This document shows, in pieces, positions 26,762 to 35,065 of a DNA stretch of 45,177 bases (the first letter of the stretch is position 1; each line of letters starts with the position of its first letter). A program made the position numbers and the translations under genes. The notes below the pieces were generated by a model, which did not search any database, had not been told where the DNA came from, and saw only the letters and a program-made list of their open reading frames with translations. This stretch comes from Clostridium sp. Cult2 (GTDB lineage Bacteria > Bacillota > Clostridia > Tissierellales > Tepidimicrobiaceae): positions 1 to 45,177 of the forward strand of contig NZ_PPXX01000030.1 in assembly GCF_021655075.1 (NCBI RefSeq). The letters are read 5' to 3'.

Positions 26762-27322
26762 ATGGTTGATTATTATGAAGTGGAAAAAGAAATTATTTGT
26801 GAACTTCAAAGAACTTTAGACAAGGTCGATGCTAATGATGTGAATAAATTGTTAGCAGAAATAAATAAGGCGGAGAAGGTTTTTTTTGTAGGTGTAGGGA
26901 GAGTGTTATTGTCTCTTGAGGCAATAGCTAAACGATTGGCTCATCTTGGTATTAAATCTTATGTAGTAGGACAAATTACCGAACCAGCAATTACAGAGAA
27001 GGATTTATTGATAGTGGGGTCTGGTAGCGGAGAAACCGCTTTCCCATTAATTATCGCAGAAAAAGCTAAGAAGTTTAATGCAACTGTTGTTCATATTGGG
27101 GCAAATTCTAACAGTTCAATGAAAGCATATTCAGATCATTTTGTTAGAATTCCCGTAAGTACAAAACTTCAGCTACCAAATGAAATCCAATCAATACAGC
27201 CTATGACAAGTTTATTTGAACAAAGTCTATTGTTACTTGGTGATACTCTGGCACTAATGATGATTAAACAACAGAACATTGATATGGCAAGCCTTTGGGA
27301 GTATCATGCAAATTTAGAATAA
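26762..27322 (+). CDS. 6-phospho-3-hexuloisomerase-like SIS protein
   Basis: SIS-domain sugar isomerase of 186 residues, the length of HxlB, which converts 3-hexulose-6-phosphate to fructose-6-phosphate. FVGVGRVLLSLEAIAKRLAH near 38-58 and the SGSGETAFPL loop near 88-97, which binds the phosphate, identify it, and the C-terminal MASLWEYHANLE is the usual HxlB ending (NLE). It begins 15 bases after the epimerase, so the two are co-translated. There is no hexulose-phosphate synthase beside it, so it is not part of a formaldehyde (RuMP) pair; it probably serves the hexitol pathway. Confidence 0.8.
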   Translation: MVDYYEVEKEIICELQRTLDKVDANDVNKLLAEINKAEKVFFVGVGRVLLSLEAIAKRLAHLGIKSYVVGQITEPAITEKDLLIVGSGSGETAFPLIIAEKAKKFNATVVHIGANSNSSMKAYSDHFVRIPVSTKLQLPNEIQSIQPMTSLFEQSLLLLGDTLALMMIKQQNIDMASLWEYHANLE

Positions 27323-27405
27323 ACCAGATTAGCTAATTATTAAAAATAGATTATAAAGTAATAATAAAAATGATAAAAAATAGGTTAAGGTAGAAAGGAG
27401 AAAAA

Positions 27406-27843
27406 ATGTTAAGTAAATATTTGCAAGATAATATAAATTTTATGGATGGCATTTTTTCATGGGAAGAGTCAATAGAGCTGGGAGCTAGACCTTTGCTTGA
27501 AAAAGGATATATAACCCCTAAGTATATTAAAGATATAATTACAAATATTAACAAAAATGGATCCTATATAGTAATAGTTCCTGGTATTGCGATGCCCCAT
27601 GCGAGAAACGAGGGAGGAGTAATAAAAACTGGCATTTCGTTTTTGAAGTTAAAAAATCATACTGTTTTTCCAGATGATAAGAAAGTAAATATTTTATTAA
27701 CTTTAGCTGCAAAAGATAATTCAGAGCACTTGGAATTATTATCTAACTTATCCTCTATATTAATTGATGAGGAAATTAGGGAGAGATTTAAAGATGCAGA
27801 TACTAAAGAGGAAGTAATTAGTTTAATTAAGATGGTGGAATAA
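27406..27843 (+). CDS. PTS EIIA component (mannitol/fructose type)
   Basis: Cytoplasmic phosphocarrier of 145 residues of the PTS_EIIA_2 fold. The active histidine is H65 in PGIAMPHARNEGGV, which takes phosphate from HPr and passes it to the EIIB domain. The sequence resembles the ascorbate/mannitol EIIA subgroup (UlaC-like). AGAAAGGAG precedes the ATG. It is encoded just before the membrane EIICB that lacks an EIIA domain, so the pair makes a complete EII. Confidence 0.88.
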   Translation: MLSKYLQDNINFMDGIFSWEESIELGARPLLEKGYITPKYIKDIITNINKNGSYIVIVPGIAMPHARNEGGVIKTGISFLKLKNHTVFPDDKKVNILLTLAAKDNSEHLELLSNLSSILIDEEIRERFKDADTKEEVISLIKMVE

Positions 27844-28004
27844 TGTAATTATTTAAGGACTCTAGCGATTTAAGAGTTTTGTTGATATTTCAACAAAATA
27901 TTTTTAAGTCGTTCAGTAATATATTGAAACAAAAATACTATTTCTTTTGACTTGTATTTATATTTTTTAAAATACTTGAGATAAGGAAATAAAAAAAGGA
28001 TGGG

Positions 28005-29447
28005 ATGTATATGATTAATGAGGTGTCAGAAAAAAATTCTGGTAGACGATCAACACGTGCTAGAGTACAAGCTTTTGGTGGATTCTTAACCAATATGGTA
28101 TTGCCTAATATAGGCGCATTTATTGCATGGGGATTACTAACCGCATTGTTTATACCCACTGGGTGGATACCAAATGAAAATCTTGCGAAAATAGTTGACC
28201 CAGCAATAAAGTTTCTATTGCCCCTACTTTTAGCTAACACAGGAGGAGAAATGATTTATGGCAAACGTGGGGCAGTAATGGGAGCTGTTGGAACAATAGG
28301 ATTAATAATTGGCTCAGAGGTTCCAATGTTTTTGGGAGCAATGATTATCGGACCTTTAGGAGGATGGTTAATTAAGAAATTTGATAATCTAATAGAAGAC
28401 AAAATACCAGCTGGTTTTGAAATGGTTGTAAATAACTTTTCTATTGGTATTTTAGGTTTTTTATTAATGCTTATATCATATCTTATAATTGGTCCGCTTA
28501 TTGAGCTGGCTAATAATTTTGTTACATCTGCCATAGAATCCTTAGTAGCCACTGGACTTTTACCTTTGTTATCTATTATTAATGAACCTGCAAAAGTATT
28601 ATTTTTGAACAATGTAATTGATCAAGGAATTTATTATCCTTTAGGCATGCAAGAGACACTTAATATGGGAAAGTCAATCTATTTTACTGTGGCATCAAAC
28701 CCTGGACCAGGATTAGGGTTATTATTAGCATATAGTATTTTTGGTGAAAAGACTGCTAAACGAACTGCTCCTGGCGCAATAATTATTCACTTCTTTGGTG
28801 GAATTCATGAGTTGTATTTTCCATATGTTTTAATGAAACCCTCTACAATTTTAGCTATGATAGCTGGAGGTATGTCAGGTATTTTAACTTTTCAATTTTT
28901 TAAAGTTGGCCTTGTAGCAGGACCTAGTCCCGGTTCTATATTTGCATATTTAGCATTGACACCTAAAGGAAACTTTTTAGGTATTATATTAGGAGTACTT
29001 GTTGCCACTATAGTTTCTTTTATAGTTACAAGCATAATACTAAAATTGGATAAAAAGACGGTTGGGGATGAGGAGAGTTTTGCTAGTTCAGTTGAGATGT
29101 CAAAAAATATGAAACTAGACGGAAAACAAATTTTAGACAAAGCAGATATTGCTCATGGTAAAATTAGAAAGGTTTCATTTGCTTGCGATGCAGGTGCAGG
29201 AAGTAGTGCATTAGGTGCGACAACCTTTAGGAAGAAATTAGCAAAGGAAAACATTGAAGGCATTGAGGTAAAGCATTATAGGATAGAAGATGTTCCAAAG
29301 GATTCAGATATAATCGTTGTCCATAAGAGTTTATTAGATAGGACAAAACTATTTCATGATAATAAAAAAATTATTACTATAGAGAACTATATAGAAGATC
29401 CTAACCTAGAAGAATTAATAGAGGAATTAAAAAAATCAAATTTATAG
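28005..29447 (+). CDS. mtlA: PTS EIICB component, mannitol type
   Basis: Membrane permease of 480 residues with fused EIIB domain. The EIIC part (about residues 20-345) has FGGFLTNMVLPNIGAFIAWG, SNPGPGLGLLLAY and HFFGGIHELYFPYVLMKP, all typical of MtlA. The EIIB part near 387-480 has the phosphocysteine C394 in SFACDAGAGSSALGA. There is no EIIA domain; the separate protein at 27406 supplies it. AAAAAGGATGGG lies directly before the ATG; a second ATG at 28011 is possible. It would take up a hexitol and release its 1-phosphate. The closest match is mannitol, but the neighbouring isomerases make another hexitol possible. Confidence 0.88.
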   Translation: MYMINEVSEKNSGRRSTRARVQAFGGFLTNMVLPNIGAFIAWGLLTALFIPTGWIPNENLAKIVDPAIKFLLPLLLANTGGEMIYGKRGAVMGAVGTIGLIIGSEVPMFLGAMIIGPLGGWLIKKFDNLIEDKIPAGFEMVVNNFSIGILGFLLMLISYLIIGPLIELANNFVTSAIESLVATGLLPLLSIINEPAKVLFLNNVIDQGIYYPLGMQETLNMGKSIYFTVASNPGPGLGLLLAYSIFGEKTAKRTAPGAIIIHFFGGIHELYFPYVLMKPSTILAMIAGGMSGILTFQFFKVGLVAGPSPGSIFAYLALTPKGNFLGIILGVLVATIVSFIVTSIILKLDKKTVGDEESFASSVEMSKNMKLDGKQILDKADIAHGKIRKVSFACDAGAGSSALGATTFRKKLAKENIEGIEVKHYRIEDVPKDSDIIVVHKSLLDRTKLFHDNKKIITIENYIEDPNLEELIEELKKSNL

Positions 29448-29538
29448 TAAATTGTGCTATTTAAATACAAAATAATATGTATTTTGGAAATGACAAAATT
29501 ATTGATAGATTTATCTGGACTAAAGGGAGTTGAACAGC

Positions 29539-30681
29539 ATGTTGGCAATTCATTTCGGTGGCGGAAATATTGGCAGAGGGTTTATTGGTGAGGTGCTGCA
29601 CGATAATCATTTTGAAATTGCGTTTGTAGATATAAATGAGGAAGTTATTGATGCGTTGAATGAATTCAATGAATATATAATTGAACTTGCAGTAAAAGAC
29701 AAAAGGAAGATTAAGGTTGACAATGTTTATGGAATTAATAACAAAAGAAATCCCGATAGAGTGGTAGAAGCTTTTGCTAAAGCAGATCTTGTAACGACAG
29801 CTATAGGGCCTAGTGGTTTACCATATATTGCACCTTTGATTGCAAAAGGAATTCAAAAGCGAAGGAAGATTAGCAAATTGGAACCAATCGATATTATTGT
29901 GTGTGAAAATATGATAGATGGAGGTACAGCCCTAAAGAGCAAAGTTGTAAAATATCTTTCAGAAGAAGAACTTCTATATGCGGAAGAATATATTGGTTTT
30001 CCAAATTGTGTAGTAGATCGCATTGTACCTTTGCAGGTGCATGAGGATAAGTTATTTGTTTCCGTTGATCCCTATAGAGAATGGATAATAGATGAAACGG
30101 GATTGAAAAATAAGCATAGTCAGCTTAAAGGAGTTCGTTATGTTTCTAATCTAGAACCATTTATTGAAAGAAAATTATTTACTGCAAATACTGGTCATGC
30201 AGCTACAGCTTATATTGGGAAATATGAGGGACATGAAACAATTGCCGAAGCATTAGTGGATGATAAAGTAAATGGACAGGTTATCAAAGTGTTAAATGAA
30301 ACAGGCATGTTGTTAGTTGAAAAATGGAATTTCAATCGTGAAGAGCATGAAGAATATATTAAAAAGGTTTTATCACGTTTTATGAATCCTTGCATTTCTG
30401 ACAATATTTCACGTGTTGCAAGGGCACCAATAAGAAAATTAGGATATAAAGAGCGTTTTATTCAGCCAATTCGTGAAACGGAAGAGAGAAATATTTCAAA
30501 TGAAGCTCTAATACAAACAGTAGGGAAAATACTGGTTTACAAAGATCCGAATGATGAGGAAAGCCAAAAACTATCGAGACTACTTAAGCAGTGGCCAATA
30601 GAAGAGGTTATACGAGAGGTAACCTGCTTAACGAACCAAGTGTTAATAGATAAAATTGCAGAAGAATATAGAAAGTTATAA
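29539..30681 (+). CDS. mtlD: Mannitol-1-phosphate 5-dehydrogenase family protein
   Basis: NAD-dependent polyol phosphate dehydrogenase of 380 residues, the usual MtlD length. The N-terminus is the Rossmann loop HFGGGNIGRGFIG; ENMIDGG near 135 and the catalytic-region segment RKLFTANTGHAATAYIG near 215-230 are typical. In mannitol use it oxidises mannitol-1-phosphate to fructose-6-phosphate. ATG 29539 is chosen over the upstream in-frame TTG at 29530 because AAAGGGAG lies about 9 bases before it. Last gene of the operon, followed by a terminator. Related activities on other hexitol phosphates cannot be excluded. Confidence 0.88.
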   Translation: MLAIHFGGGNIGRGFIGEVLHDNHFEIAFVDINEEVIDALNEFNEYIIELAVKDKRKIKVDNVYGINNKRNPDRVVEAFAKADLVTTAIGPSGLPYIAPLIAKGIQKRRKISKLEPIDIIVCENMIDGGTALKSKVVKYLSEEELLYAEEYIGFPNCVVDRIVPLQVHEDKLFVSVDPYREWIIDETGLKNKHSQLKGVRYVSNLEPFIERKLFTANTGHAATAYIGKYEGHETIAEALVDDKVNGQVIKVLNETGMLLVEKWNFNREEHEEYIKKVLSRFMNPCISDNISRVARAPIRKLGYKERFIQPIRETEERNISNEALIQTVGKILVYKDPNDEESQKLSRLLKQWPIEEVIREVTCLTNQVLIDKIAEEYRKL

Positions 30682-30697
30682 TATATATCAAAAATAT

Positions 30698-30740
30698 AAA
30701 ACCGGTGGTGTGTAATCTAAAAATCACTGGTTTTTATTTT
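30698..30740 (+). terminator. Terminator of the hexitol PTS operon
   Basis: AAAACCGGTG and CACTGGTTTT pair with one wobble, followed by TTATTTT. Confidence 0.8.
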
Positions 30741-30804
30741 TATGAACTATATAGATATTACAAACACTAAAATTTTCGGTAGAATTGAAAAATTGTGGAA
30801 AAGT

Positions 30805-30846
30805 ATAAAAACTTTTATGAGGCACCGAGAAAAATTTCGGCGCCTC
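30805..30846 (-). terminator. Terminator after the cyclodeaminase relic
   Basis: Read on the minus strand, GAGGCGCCGA and TCGGTGCCTC form a stem with one mismatch, then the sequence runs into a T-rich tract (AAAAGTTTTTAT). It is convergent with the mtl terminator. Confidence 0.65.
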
Positions 30847-30852
30847 CAAATG

Positions 30853-31673
30853 TTAAAATTCAATAATCTCTCCGATTTCTTTTTCTAGAGCCTTTTCATA
30901 TATTCTCCTTGCAGTAACTACATCTAAAACTCCACTACCAACTGTCTTAAATAGTGTAATTTCATCATCCTTTTCCCTAGATGGAACCTTACCCATTATT
31001 ACTTTACCCAACTCCCCAGTAACATCATCTTCAGAAAATTTATTTTCATTTATAGGGATTATAAAATCTCCACTTTCATTTAGAACTACATCTCTGGTAT
31101 CTACATATACCTTGTCAGAATTAATTAGGATATAACCATCTATTTCTTGCATGTCAGGAGTATAGGAGCCAACACCGTTAATATGTGCGTCTTTTTTAAC
31201 AAGTTTTCCATCAAATACAGGTTTTTTGAGGTGGTAACACAGGTTATTACATCAGCGTTATCCACAGCTTCATTTGAATTTTTAGCAGCAACGATTTTTA
31301 CATTAAATTTATCTGCAAATTTATCACTCGTTCTTTGTGTAAAATCCTTAGCTCGTTCTTCACTAATGTCAAACACTCTAACTTCTTCTATATCCTTAAC
31401 AGTTAACACAGGCTCCAATTGGGTTTCTGCTTGTCCGTCTCTGCCAAACAGAGCAAAAATTTTTGAATCTTTCCTTGCTAATATATCAGTAGCAGCACCA
31501 GAAACTGCTCCAGTTCTAATCCTAGTTAAATAGGTCCCATCTATATTAGTTCTTAAAGGTATGTTACTTTCACCTTTTGAATAAAATTCTAAAGCATCTT
31601 TATCTGCCTTTATCGCATCTTCCATAGAAAATACTTCTTTTATGTCTTGCTCTTTTAATACAACAATTTTCAC
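30853..31673 (-). pseudogene. Ornithine cyclodeaminase/mu-crystallin family pseudogene
   Basis: Minus-strand relic of an NAD-binding OCD-family enzyme (ornithine cyclodeaminase, or an amino-acid/imine reductase). The start is GTG 31673 after AAAGGATGTG (VKIVVLKEQDIKEVFSMEDA). About 60 residues are missing after PLRTNIDGTYLTRIRTGA, where the substrate-binding part should be. RTGAVSGAATDILARKDS and FGRDGQAETQLE (normally GxGGQA, so the dinucleotide loop is also altered) follow. A frame change near 31230 separates it from the C-terminal part (VFDGKLVKKDAHINGVG and on to EKEIGEIIEF). Confidence 0.8.
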
Positions 31674-31731
31674 AATAATCACATCCTTTTTATTTAAAGA
31701 CATAGCGTTTAGCATAACTTGTAACGCTTTG

Positions 31732-31762
31732 AATCACTGTGTTGTAAACAGTGATTTTTTCT
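31732..31762 (+). terminator. Hairpin with T-run before the IS1182-like relic
   Basis: AATCACTG (31732-31739) pairs with CAGTGATT (31749-31756), and TTTTCTT follows. No plus-strand gene ends here; it may be an inward-facing guard hairpin of the IS1182-like element. Confidence 0.5.
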
Positions 31763-31877
31763 TATCACTCCAAAGATATTTTTATTCAAAAATATTTTTA
31801 TTTTCAAAAAGGGTTTTCGTCTCTCTATGTCGAATAATATAAGCACCACCAAATACTATATAAAGGAGGCGAAGCCC

Positions 31878-33152
31878 TTGTATGAACAACAATTAATCTT
31901 TAACTGTATTGATTTATTTGCATCTAATAGTAAAACCAAATTCTATGAAAAAATCTTTGATGTCTTGATTTATCAAGTTCCCCTAAGTATCTCCCATCTA
32001 AATTTGGTCCTAAAGGCTATAATAGACACGCCCTCTTTAGGTCCGTTATTGTTATGAAACTAGAAAAATATTCTGAGATTATCGAATTTTATAATTTCCA
32101 TGATACTAACCCTTATATTGCCTATCTTTGCGGCTTTGAGCCCTTTAAGCTTCTACCTTCTTACTCTGTTTTTCAACGTTTTATAAAGAATGTAGATAAC
32201 AGGTATTTAAAGGAGGTCATGCAATCTCAGGTACTAAAACTTACTAAACTTGGATTTGTTGATAGCTCATTTATATCTTGTGATGCTACTCCTGTGTTTG
32301 CCAATACTAAACAAAATAACCCTAAATCTTTTGCTACAAACAAGTTTAGTAAGGATAATCCTCCCAAATCTGATCCTAATTGTAAATTAGGAGTTCATAC
32401 TGCATCTAATGCTCATAATGAAAAAATTATGAATTCTATTGGGGATATAAAAATATTATTCTTACTGATGCTATTTCTGGTCTACCTATTGCTGAAATTA
32501 CTACTACTGCTGATATCCCCGAACTTTCCATCGCCATTGATTTTCTCAAGGAAACTAATAAATGGTTCCCTCTAAAAGAAACATACTTCATTGCTGATAA
32601 AGTTTATGATACTAAAAATATTCATAACTTTGTTCGTAATGAACTTTATGGTCATGCTTTTATACCTCTAAACCCTCGTAATGCCAAGCAAAGAAAGATG
32701 TTAAATGATACTAATATCATTTGTGAAGCCGGTTTAGCCATGCATAGGGATGGTAGACAATATTTTGATTCTTTCATAAAACAAAAGTTTTGTTGTCCTT
32801 TTAGAACTAAGAAAGATGATTCTTTATGTTCATGTCAGCATCCCAAATAATTTAATGGTAAGAAGAATAGAAGTTGCACTAGGTATATTACAATAGGTGC
32901 TGATTATCGAGCTTCTATAAACCGTAAATCTATATTCTTTAAAAAAGTCTATGCACTAAGAACTGAATCAGAGAGATATAATTCAAGATGGAAAAATCTC
33001 GACCTTGAAAAACCCACTGCAAGGAATATCAATTCTATTACTAATTTAATACTTTTGATCATATAGCTTTGTTATCTCTGGTTCTTACAGCTATTGCTAA
33101 TAATCAAAAGGATAAAACTAAATCTTTGACTAAATTGAAAAAAGATTTATAA
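31878..33152 (+). pseudogene. IS1182-family transposase, frameshifted
   Basis: Transposase relic spread over three frames. Start: TTG 31878 with AAAGGAGG 8 bases upstream, LYEQQLIFNCIDLFASNSK. After a frame change near 31970, KLEKYSEIIEFYNFHDTNPY continues to VDSSFISCDATPVFANTK (first catalytic Asp region) and KLGVHTASNAH. After another near 32450, ITTTADIPELSIAIDFLKE, YFIADKVYD and YALRTESERYNSRWKNLDLE follow, the last resembling the usual C-terminal R...ER.N...K block. A TAA near 32848 and a last frame change near 33055 complete the damage. Confidence 0.75.
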
Positions 33153-33362
33153 TTCAACCCACAATTTTAAATTTTTGGTTCAGGCCCTAATATTAGTATG
33201 CCTTTTTTGCCTTTTCCCTTTGCCAAGTTTTCAATTCCCTAGATAAAATGATTAATTTTCCATTTTTCTGGCATAAACTATATTTCATATTAATTTTAAG
33301 ATTTTATTTACTAAATTTTATTAATTATGCTTATGTCCATTTAAGGATATGTAAATAATATT
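33153..33362. other. Intergenic stretch
   Basis: About 210 AT-rich bases after the IS1182-like relic. I see no gene, hairpin or promoter in it that I can support. Confidence 0.4.
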
Positions 33363-33608
33363 TTAAGCATCTGCTACTTTGCTAGCTTTTTTCAAATTAT
33401 GAATCATCGTGATTGCACTATAGATTAATACTGCAGCTACTAGCCATTGTAGCATGGACACATCCATACTTTTAACGATAAATGCTGCAAATAATACCCC
33501 TATATAACCAAATATGGATGTAAATAAGGTGATTTTCCTTGAATAGGAATCAAATTTAATAAATTGCATACTTCCTACTGGTACTGTAAAAGTACAAGTC
33601 CCCATCAT
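33363..33608 (-). pseudogene. C-terminal fragment of a TauE/SafE-like permease
   Basis: An 81-residue minus-strand frame with two to three membrane segments (ITLFTSIFGYIGVLFAAFIV, LQWLVAAVLIYSAITM). The pattern VPVGSMQFIKFDSYSRK and the spacing resemble the C-terminal end of sulfite-exporter TauE/SafE-type permeases of about 250 residues. No start or ribosome binding site supports an independent gene, and the front of the protein is not found upstream. The assignment is from motif memory only. Confidence 0.4.
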
Positions 33609-33748
33609 TTATATGGTTGTGGACTTGTATAAATGGTGATATCATATAATCATAAATTGCCAATATTTTCTCAATAATGGATATAGAATATGAAGTTATT
33701 ATAGAAAATATTAAAAGCAAAAAATATGACAGACAAAGGGAGGATATC

Positions 33749-34792
33749 ATGAAAAGAAAAACATTAATTTCAAAAACCATCTTTATTGCCATTGTTATGG
33801 TAATGACAGTATCTGCTGTTTCATTTGCAGATGAGCCTACCAAAACAATAATAAATTTAATTAGTGAAGATTCAGGTTATAAAATCTTAGTTTCTAATTT
33901 TTTTGATTTAAAGGAAGTAACTATTGAAAATGAACTTGTGAGTGATACGGTAGTTGCTGCTATAATGAAAATACCTGAAAAAAACAGTGATGGTACATAT
34001 ACAATATTTGAAGTTGTTACTACTGATGAAGATGCTTACTGGCTTGATTCTTATCCAGGAATTATTGGGGGCAATCTAATGGGCCATGTTTATGGGGAAT
34101 TTAAGGATGGGAAATTCTCATATGATATACATATTGATTCCATTGAGGATTTAATAGGTCAAGTTTTATTATGTAATTTTGGGGTTATGGATGAAGAAGG
34201 GAATTATACTTTTGAAGTAATAGATTTATATTATGCTTTTCTGGACGAGGAAGAATATGAAAATTTGCCTTCAGCCTGGGCATTTGATGAAATTGAAAAA
34301 GCAAAAGAGTATAATTTGGTTACAGAAAAAGTATTAAATAATTACAAACAAAATATAACAAGAGAAGAGCTTTGTGAATTAACAGTTAAATTATATGAAG
34401 CATTATCAGGTGAAGAAGCAATAGTGCCAGATACAAACAAATTTACAGATACAGATAATATTGAAATATTAAAGGCAAATAAATTAGGGATTATTAATGG
34501 AGTTAGTGAAACTCTATTCTCACCAGATGCTAATGTTACAAGAGAGCAAATAGCATCAATGATCTATAGAACATTAAAAGCAGTAGATAGTTCTTTGGTA
34601 GAGCATAAGAATACTGAAATCAAATTTGTAGATAAAGATAAAATATCTAATTATGCATTAGAAGCCATAGGATTTATGAGCGACCATGGTATTATAGGTG
34701 GCGTAGGTGATAATAAAGTAGCTCCTCAAGGAAATGCTACAAGGGAACAAGCTATTGTCTTGATAGAAAGAACTTTTGAAGAGTTTAAATAA
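33749..34792 (+). CDS. S-layer homology (SLH) domain protein
   Basis: Exported protein of 347 residues. A signal peptide (MKRKTLISKTIFIAIVMVMT, then SAVSFADE, cleaved after SFA) leads to an unrecognised domain of about 150 residues. Three SLH repeats make up the C-terminal half: WAFDEIEKAKEYNLV with ITREELCELTVKLYEAL, FTDTDNIEILKANKLGI with VTREQIASMIYRTLKA, and FVDKDKISNYALEAIGFM with ATREQAIVLIERTFEEF. SLH domains bind pyruvylated wall polymers. The ATG at 33749 has AAAGGGAGG upstream; an earlier in-frame ATG at 33677 lacks it. It stands alone with its own terminator; the role of the N-terminal domain is unknown. Confidence 0.88.
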   Translation: MKRKTLISKTIFIAIVMVMTVSAVSFADEPTKTIINLISEDSGYKILVSNFFDLKEVTIENELVSDTVVAAIMKIPEKNSDGTYTIFEVVTTDEDAYWLDSYPGIIGGNLMGHVYGEFKDGKFSYDIHIDSIEDLIGQVLLCNFGVMDEEGNYTFEVIDLYYAFLDEEEYENLPSAWAFDEIEKAKEYNLVTEKVLNNYKQNITREELCELTVKLYEALSGEEAIVPDTNKFTDTDNIEILKANKLGIINGVSETLFSPDANVTREQIASMIYRTLKAVDSSLVEHKNTEIKFVDKDKISNYALEAIGFMSDHGIIGGVGDNKVAPQGNATREQAIVLIERTFEEFK

Positions 34793-34820
34793 TGATAAAA
34801 GGAACCAGATGTTAATAAAT

Positions 34821-34876
34821 GAAGTGCATCCTAAACAAGGCTCTAAAGCCAAAATTTTAGGGTGCATTTCTTTTAT
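34821..34876 (+). terminator. Terminator of the SLH gene
   Basis: GAAGTGCATCCTAAA pairs with TTTTAGGGTGCATTTC with a few wobbles, followed by TTTTATAAT. Confidence 0.75.
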
Positions 34877-34979
34877 AATAAATTTAAAATAAAAATCAAA
34901 ACATTCATGTAATGAGGCCTTGCTCAGGAGTTAATTTAATAATAGCTTATACACTTTCATTTTATAATAATGAGTTTCA

Positions 34980-34988
34980 TGGTATAAT
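34980..34988 (+). promoter_or_regulatory. Extended -10 promoter of the levR-type gene
   Basis: TGGTATAAT matches the extended -10 consensus and lies 77 bases before the regulator start; no strong -35 box is visible. Confidence 0.5.
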
Positions 34989-35065
34989 GCTATTAAATAT
35001 AAGAGCCTTTATTAATTAATAACTGTTATAATTCATATCTTATCAATCAGGGGGGAAGAGATATT

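Noticed and set aside
26762-27322. Formaldehyde-fixing RuMP pathway.
   Set aside because: The HxlB-like isomerase is present, but the neighbouring TIM-barrel protein reads as a phosphopentose/allulose-phosphate epimerase, not as a hexulose-phosphate synthase.
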